Assembly (NCBI GenBank): GCA_012932295.1
Contig: JAAONU010000008.1
Location: 37,810,949-37,874,948 of the forward strand
Direction of reading: 5' to 3'
DNA length: 64,000 nt
DNA from: Cyclina sinensis
Lineage: Eukaryota > Mollusca > Bivalvia > Venerida > Veneridae
Numbering within the stretch: position 1 is the first letter of the stretch; each line of letters starts with the position of its first letter. Position numbers and translations under genes: made by a program. Below are positions 58,541-64,000 of the stretch, one piece after another. The notes under the pieces are model-generated. The model made no database searches. It saw only the letters and a list, made by a program, of their open reading frames with translations, and was not told the DNA's origin.

Positions 58541-60114
58541 GACATGTTATAACATTACACATTTTGCCACAACCACTCATACAATATCAATAAAAAATTT
58601 AAAATGTCATCAGTTATAAACTTTTTCCCTCATTGTCTTAAATTCCTTTACTCATGCTGTGTTGGATACGAAGTGACGTAACATGGAAAATTCTAATGCT
58701 ACATCGTATACGTGTTGTTCTTGTAATATATCAAATATGGAGGCAATTTAATGGTGTTGCATTTGAGTAATTTTATTATGGTTACCATTTAAGGAAGAAT
58801 AAGTTTAACTTATCTCCTGTGAATCTTTGACATCTTTCCTAATGGACAATTTTCTTTTTCTCTTTTTAATGAAGTTGTTGATGTTTATTTTATAAGTTCG
58901 AGAGATTAAACACGTTGTTAGTATTATGATTTAAGTGTCTTTGCTGACGAAATAAAGGTACTTATGTACACATACGTTCTGAAATAGCCGGGCGGGAAAT
59001 TGACAGATCTGTCAAAATGCTGGAGTGGAATGGTCCGTGGTAATATAATCATATCATCTTAAGATTGGAATGGAAAAATCTGACAGGTTGAAAGGGACGG
59101 GAATTGTCCAGATCCCACTTGCTGTAATTCTTTATAAATAGAAGCACGTAAAAAGTGACTCTTTACAGAAAAACAAACTTCCAGCATAAAAGTTAAGTGA
59201 ACAAGTACTGAGAAAAATCAGAATCAATCGTAGTGATATATTGTATTCACTGAAATTATGTTGCATAATAACTTAATTACAAGTAAGAAAACTCTGTCTG
59301 AGAATCACAAGGGCATGTGTCATATATTTGGGGGTTTATATTTATTCCACTAAAAGGAATGAACACAGCTGAGAGTATATCTTTTATTGCTGCCCAATCG
59401 TACTCTGCTGGGTAAATGCACAATACATGCTATATAAAGATGGTGATAACAGGGGTATACATATAACAAAATATTAAAGTACAGCATATACAATACAATA
59501 TATACATGACATCATGCAAGTACGTGTATTATTGCTATTTTGAGAAGTTCTGTCGTTGGAACTGGTTCCTGTTTATACATGTGCATGATTCAGAGATATT
59601 CATTGAAAAAAAAACAGTTTATGCTATTTTATTTTTTGAGACAACGATTTGGTGAATTTCTAATTAAAATTCAATCAGTTAGGCCAACAACTTTTTGATA
59701 AGCTTTGATTATATTTGGACTCGGGGTAACAAAAATGTTGTTTGGGTAAAATCAAATTTGTTAGTTACTAGTTCCTGTACGTCCAATTTGAGAAGTTCCA
59801 GAATGCCAATTCAGGCGTAAACGCGCCGCTTAAAACAGTTGAGTTTATTTGATGTTTATTCATAGTGAAGATGCATTTACTGTTTTTCATTGCCATGGTT
59901 GCGCGATGAGAGTAAACGCAATTTTGCATTTTGTCTCTATTCTAACTTAATTTGAGTTAACATGATTTCGTCTCAAAAGTATCGCTACAACCATTTCGCA
60001 TGAAACATTGTAGCATGTAAGCAGTAGATTGAGTAATAATCATGAACGAATGAATTATAATTAAATAAGTGATTGAACTAAAGAACAATATAACATGTTT
60101 TTTACATTCTTATA
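58541..60114. other. 1.6 kb intergenic, no gene seen
   Basis: AT-rich. Nothing coding or repeated that I can see. Confidence 0.5.
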
Positions 60115-60640
60115 TTAGGTTCTGTAAGACCGTAAAATTGGCAGGAAAATGTGTCTCTGGTACATCGCATGTTTTCCTCTGGTTCTTATAGAATGTTCTG
60201 CTTGACCGTGCATATTGCAGACCACAATATGTTTAGATATCCTTGCAAGTCAGGTGTTTATCTCATTCTTGCTCATTGTTATGTAGAACCGTGGAACTGG
60301 GGGATTAGAATATGTCTTTAGTTCATAGCAAATCATGTTTCTCTCTCATTCTCAAATAAGATGCTGCAGGATCGTACAACTAATAGGTCAGGTCGGAATG
60401 TGTCTTAAATCCTAGAAAATCATATTTGCTTCTCGTTCTTACATTTAGTTCTGCAGGACAAAGCAGATAGCAGATCTGAATGTGTCTAAAGTTTTTGCTA
60501 AATCGTGTTCTTTTTTAAGCTTTAGGTACTGGTTCGTGTAATCAGCAAATTGGAATATATTTAATGTTTCTAGAAAATCATGTTTCCTTTTCAATCTTAC
60601 GCTAGGTTCTGCTGGATTTTCAACGTGAAGATGATGAAAT
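60115..60640. repeat. ~80 bp diverged tandem repeat, six to seven copies
   Basis: Units are marked by 'ggttctgtaagaccgta', 'tgttctgcttgaccgtg', 'gatgctgcaggatcgta', 'gttctgcaggacaa' and 'aggttctgctgga', each with 'gaatgtgtctaaag' and 'aaatcatgtttc' words. Spacing is about 75-90 bp. It is old, judging by divergence. Confidence 0.6.
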
Positions 60641-61583
60641 CATATTTAAGTTTCTAATATCAAAGGCTCATGAAGGACCTGATAGAAAAGTTACATTTTT
60701 GTAAAAATCAATGCAACAATGCTTATTTTATATTGTTATGTATTATGCTTTTTAAAATGTTTAAACAGATAAAAAAAAGATACGCATCAATACAAATTAT
60801 AAGTAAACAAATCTATGTCCATTAGGATCCGACTAAAAAAGGTAAAACAAAAAAAGGAACAACTGAATCTTGAGTTGTCAGTCATAAAACATTACTGAAC
60901 AGAAACAATCACAACAGAATGTACGACATATATCATTTAAAAGATATAATAAGTGAAAGTATACAGTATAAATCAGAAATGAAATATCAAATATGTATCA
61001 CAACGTTAATCATACATGATCACAAGAGTTTACATGAGCAAACTAAGACATTTTGAATCAATTTGTATCAAGCAAAGGGAAAACACGTGTAAAAGAAAGA
61101 CATTTGAAATACACAAACAGTATGCACGTAAACATAAGTATAGGAATCAAGACAGGAAACCTGCGATGTTTCTTTAGCTTCAAAATTATCTTTAGAACTT
61201 TAGACAATACTACCAATAAAACAACTTTTGTTTGAATAATAAACAGACTATAGCCATGCATTTATCAAAACATATTTACAGTAATATCGATGTACTCTTG
61301 TATTCCTACTACAATATATCACTTGCTAAGATTCTATTCTTTCTTTTATTTCTTGTAAAGAAACATGTTAAGTTGTAACAGTTTCTTTTATTTCAAAATA
61401 AATTTCTCTGACGATTTGTGTTATTCTTCCATGTCACTTTTTAAAAAGTATTTTCAACTTTGAAAAGCAACAGAACAAAGCCATTAAATTTGTGGCTTAT
61501 CTGTCAACATATTTATATTGTATATACCAGTCATAAAACTCCACTCGTTAACGCAGTACGTATTTGGTGTCCAGTAAATGTCC
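60641..61583. other. Intergenic; 3' side of peptide copy 3
   Basis: AT-rich. The ORFs 61053-61235 and 61058-61261 overlap on opposite strands and are not supported. The 3' UTR of the gene at 61584 extends leftwards here; minus-strand AATAAA occurs near 61395-61401 ('tttcaaaataaatttc' region gives only a plus-strand match), so no signal is firmly called. Confidence 0.4.
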
Positions 61584-61838
61584 TTAGATATCATATTGCT
61601 TATCACAAATACAACGTGCTCTTCGCCCCATGTTAATTATTCGACACACGCCACCATCTTCTTCACATCGTCCAATGGGCGCTGATTGTGGTCCTTTTGG
61701 TCTATAGATAAGGTCCGTACAGGTGCCGGAAATCCGGTACGTTCTACATAGTTTCAACCGTCTCCTGCACTGACAAACTTGTAGGAGGTTTACAACGACA
61801 AGTATCCCGACTAAAATCACGACTTTAGTAGACGTCAT
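61584..61838 (-). CDS. Secreted six-cysteine cationic peptide, copy 3
   Basis: 84 residues starting MTSTKVVILVGILVVVNLLQ. The open frame extends seven codons further right (to 61859), but those lie upstream of the acceptor 'ttcaattacag' (AG at 61845-61844), so Met at 61838 is the start. Signal peptide about 1-24 ending VCQC, then the mature part with C-x8-C-x17-C-x6-C-x10-C-x-C, identical to copy 1, and landmarks TDLIYRPKG, APIGRC, EDGGVC, RCICDK. The leading Cys pair VCQC is also shared and may add a fourth disulphide if retained. The UTR intron is about 300 bp (donor at 62149). Copies 1 and 3 are clear paralogues but well diverged, with the cysteines, YRP-G and GRC-ED-G-VC conserved. Role unknown. 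Confidence 0.8.
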   Translation of the reverse strand: MTSTKVVILVGILVVVNLLQVCQCRRRLKLCRTYRISGTCTDLIYRPKGPQSAPIGRCEEDGGVCRIINMGRRARCICDKQYDI

Positions 61839-62149
61839 TTTATCTGTAATTGAAACCAAAGAATTAAAAATTATACAAAATCTAAATCAAGTATCTAATA
61901 AACAATTGCCAATTCAAAATAATGATTAACCTAATATACAATATGCTATATAATGCTCATTCAATTATTGAAAGGATATGGAAGCCGGGATACTAAGGCC
62001 CCCAAACTTATGAACGAAAATTCATTCTCCATATCGTTAACGTCAGGATCAGACGGATGGGATAACATTTCTTCAACAGTCTAAATGCTCACAAACAGTG
62101 TTTTTTAGAAATTTACAAGTATTCATGATATTGAATAAAAGAAATAAAC

Positions 62150-62310
62150 CTGTAACGAATAATTCAGTCTGTTGTTTTCGTTTTTCCTTTTGTAATCACG
62201 CCAAGGCCGTTTTTTTCTGATTTTACGATAATTATTTTCTCCTTTTTATACTTTTGATCGGATGTTGGTCATCATGGAGAAGTTATGACTAATTTCCATA
62301 TAAAGAAATA
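62150..62310 (-). promoter_or_regulatory. Promoter and 5' UTR exon of peptide copy 3
   Basis: Minus-strand order: 'tatatggaaattagtcataa' (about 62305), 'gatgaccaacatccgatcaa' (about 62255-62274), TATA box 'agtataaaaagg' (about 62241-62252), UTR exon of ~65 bases, donor TTACAG|GTTTAT at 62150/62149. Same order and spacing as copy 1. Confidence 0.6.
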
Positions 62311-63425
62311 AACATTTGATGCCACTTACGAGGGACAGTTAAAAACTTTATATGAATATGACATCAGTTAAGAAACAATAGCTAGCCAATTGTCTTAATT
62401 TCCTTTTCTCACGACAAGGCGTAGAACATGTAAACATATGACTGGTGAATGAATGCTAACGATGTAGAAAAATAAAAAATAAAGCAATTTAACAGCTTTA
62501 TAAATTGCAAAATACAAAATTGGGGGTTTTCTATTTTTCAGCCAGAATCATTCTTTATTTGGAAACAAGACATTGCTCAAACATTCGCCCCCAAACCACA
62601 CATATGAGACAGTTATTGCAAAGACCTCCGAAATAATGACATTTCATTCAATAGAAACTTGCATATTCTTTTAAATGGTTTTAAAGAATTGTTATTCTAA
62701 AATGTTTAATAAACTCAAGACACCTTATCATGGGGATTTTATGAATTCCTTCCTAGTTAGGAGGTGGGGCTAATGTTAAATGTTTAATCATGCGCGCCGG
62801 TAGCCTAATTGCAAAACAGCGTGCTACAGGAAGTATTGTAGTTGCAGACAGAGGTTGTCGTGCACTTTCTCTTTGATTTGCATACAAGAAAAAACTAGGT
62901 TAGAGATCTTATCAGAAAGATGATACTTAATGACAGCAAGGGGTTCATTTGGATTTAAATTATTTATATTCCTACTAGTGAACAAACCTTTCTTGGATAA
63001 GCTGCCTGGCGACTGCTTTTTTGTTCGAAAATAAAGGCTACACATGTACCTTTTCCATTTACTTCTAATCATTTCTTGAACTAACACTTTAAAGTCATTT
63101 AAACAATTGATAATTTTCTTAACGTTGTACATACTTTGGCCTTAAGCATACATGAAGTTATGATACTGCCCATTTACTAAAATATAACATAATCACCAAT
63201 TTATGAAAATATTCACACAAATGCTTGATAAAAAGATTTTTTGTTGTTTATTTTCACTTATAACTTGACCATGTTCGTTGATGTCAGCGGAAATAAAAAC
63301 ACCTGATTTCTTTTTCTGTAACTCTCTACCATTGCTCGGATTTAGTCGAAAGATGCTAATTTGCATACAGATGTTATTTCCGAAACAACATTTCATTTAA
63401 AGGACCTGGGAAATTTAGTGCAGAT
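62311..63425. other. 1.1 kb intergenic, no gene seen
   Basis: AT-rich. The minus ORFs 62824-63132 and 63193-63396 have no cysteine pattern, signal peptide or domain that I recognise. Confidence 0.45.
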
Positions 63426-64000
63426 GGTATCTCGACAGATCGCATTTCTTCCTGAGTAAGTTTTACACTTTTTCTCAGTATTGTAAAGGTTTTGACGACC
63501 ACGCTAGTAAGTATCCCGACAGATCGCATTTCTTCCTAAGTATTTTTACACTTTTTTCTCAGTATTGTAAAGGTTTTGACGAACACGCTAGTAAGTATCT
63601 CGACAGATCGTACTTCTTCCTAAGTAATTTTTACACTTTCTTCTCAGTATTGTAAAGGTTTTGACGACCACGCTAGTAAGTATCTCGACAGATCGTACTT
63701 CTTCCTAAGTAATTTTTACACTTTCTTCTCAGTATTGTAAAGGTTTTGACGAGCACGCTAGTAAGTATCTCGACAGATCGTACTTCTTCCTAAGTAATTT
63801 TTACACTTTCTTCTCAGTCTTGTGAAGGTTTTGACGAGCACGCTAGTAAGTATCCCGACAGATCGTACTTCTTCCTAAGTATTTTTTCACTTTTTTCTTA
63901 GTATTGTAAAGGATTTGACGAGCACGCTAGTTAGTGTCCCGACAGATCGTACTTCTTCCTGAGTAATTTTTACACTTTCTGCTCAGTATTGTAAAGGTTT
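63426..64000. repeat. ~85 bp tandem array running off the window
   Basis: Seven homogeneous units, each 'gtatctcgacagatcgtact' + 'tcttcctaagtaatttttac' + 'actttcttctcagtattgta' + 'aaggttttgacgagcacgct' + 'agtaa'. They start at about 63427, 63511, 63596, 63681, 63765, 63850 and 63935. The array is cut by the window end, so its full length is unknown. Confidence 0.95.

Noticed and set aside
61839..61859. Upstream Met that would lengthen peptide copy 3 by seven residues
   Set aside because: It lies on the intron side of a good acceptor; starting at 61838 gives the same 84-residue length as copy 1 and a normal signal peptide.

Overview
The window is animal nuclear DNA and most probably comes from a bivalve mollusc. 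The evidence is AT-rich intergenic sequence, GT-AG introns, a mariner element, two non-LTR retrotransposons, and many dispersed and tandem repeats of a style I associate with clam and mussel genomes (for example the ACCCCCAC...AACGAAGTT element start and 'gagttatggccct' tandem units). There is no operon structure. Host coding sequence is sparse and repeats dominate.

Layout. 1-20.4 kb is almost gene-free. It holds a 1.0 kb TA-flanked element (1021-2034), a 3.3 kb non-autonomous DNA transposon with an 8-9 bp target-site duplication and palindromic ends (2476-5789), a 1.6 kb ATTC-type tetranucleotide array (6720-8353), a duplicated block of pentanucleotide runs (8660-9230), a ~155 bp tandem family (11.6-12.3 kb) and a 42 bp minisatellite (15.5-16.7 kb). 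At 20.4-27.9 kb lies the one large host gene: a secreted protein of 795 residues assembled from four phase-1 exons, with a DOMON domain between an N-terminal region and a C-terminal region that resembles the SURNod19 family and shows copper-monooxygenase-like His-His, His-x-His and Met motifs. A possible alternative signal-sequence exon (20428-20503) is separated from the rest by a 2.8 kb satellite of 63 bp units. 28-37 kb holds small tandem repeats, a duplicated 0.3 kb unit, a possible 3'-terminal exon (30849-31073) and a 264 bp MITE.

37.3-42.4 kb is a decayed 5'-truncated LINE that was later split by an intact-looking mariner (40270-42127) whose transposase gene carries a 185 bp GT-AG intron. 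48.9-53.3 kb is a nearly full-length second LINE with two frameshifts, one of them beside its YADD active site.

54.0-62.3 kb holds a minus-strand tandem family of small secreted six-cysteine peptides: two intact 84-residue genes (54057-54311 and 61584-61838) with the same cysteine spacing, the same inferred 5'-UTR intron layout and a shared TATA/ATCCGAT promoter block, and between them a broken copy (about 58190-58400). I do not recognise this family; it is the best candidate here for something undescribed. The window ends inside an ~85 bp tandem array that continues past base 64000.

Exon structures, promoter calls and copper-ligand assignments were read by eye and are predictions. No database search was possible.
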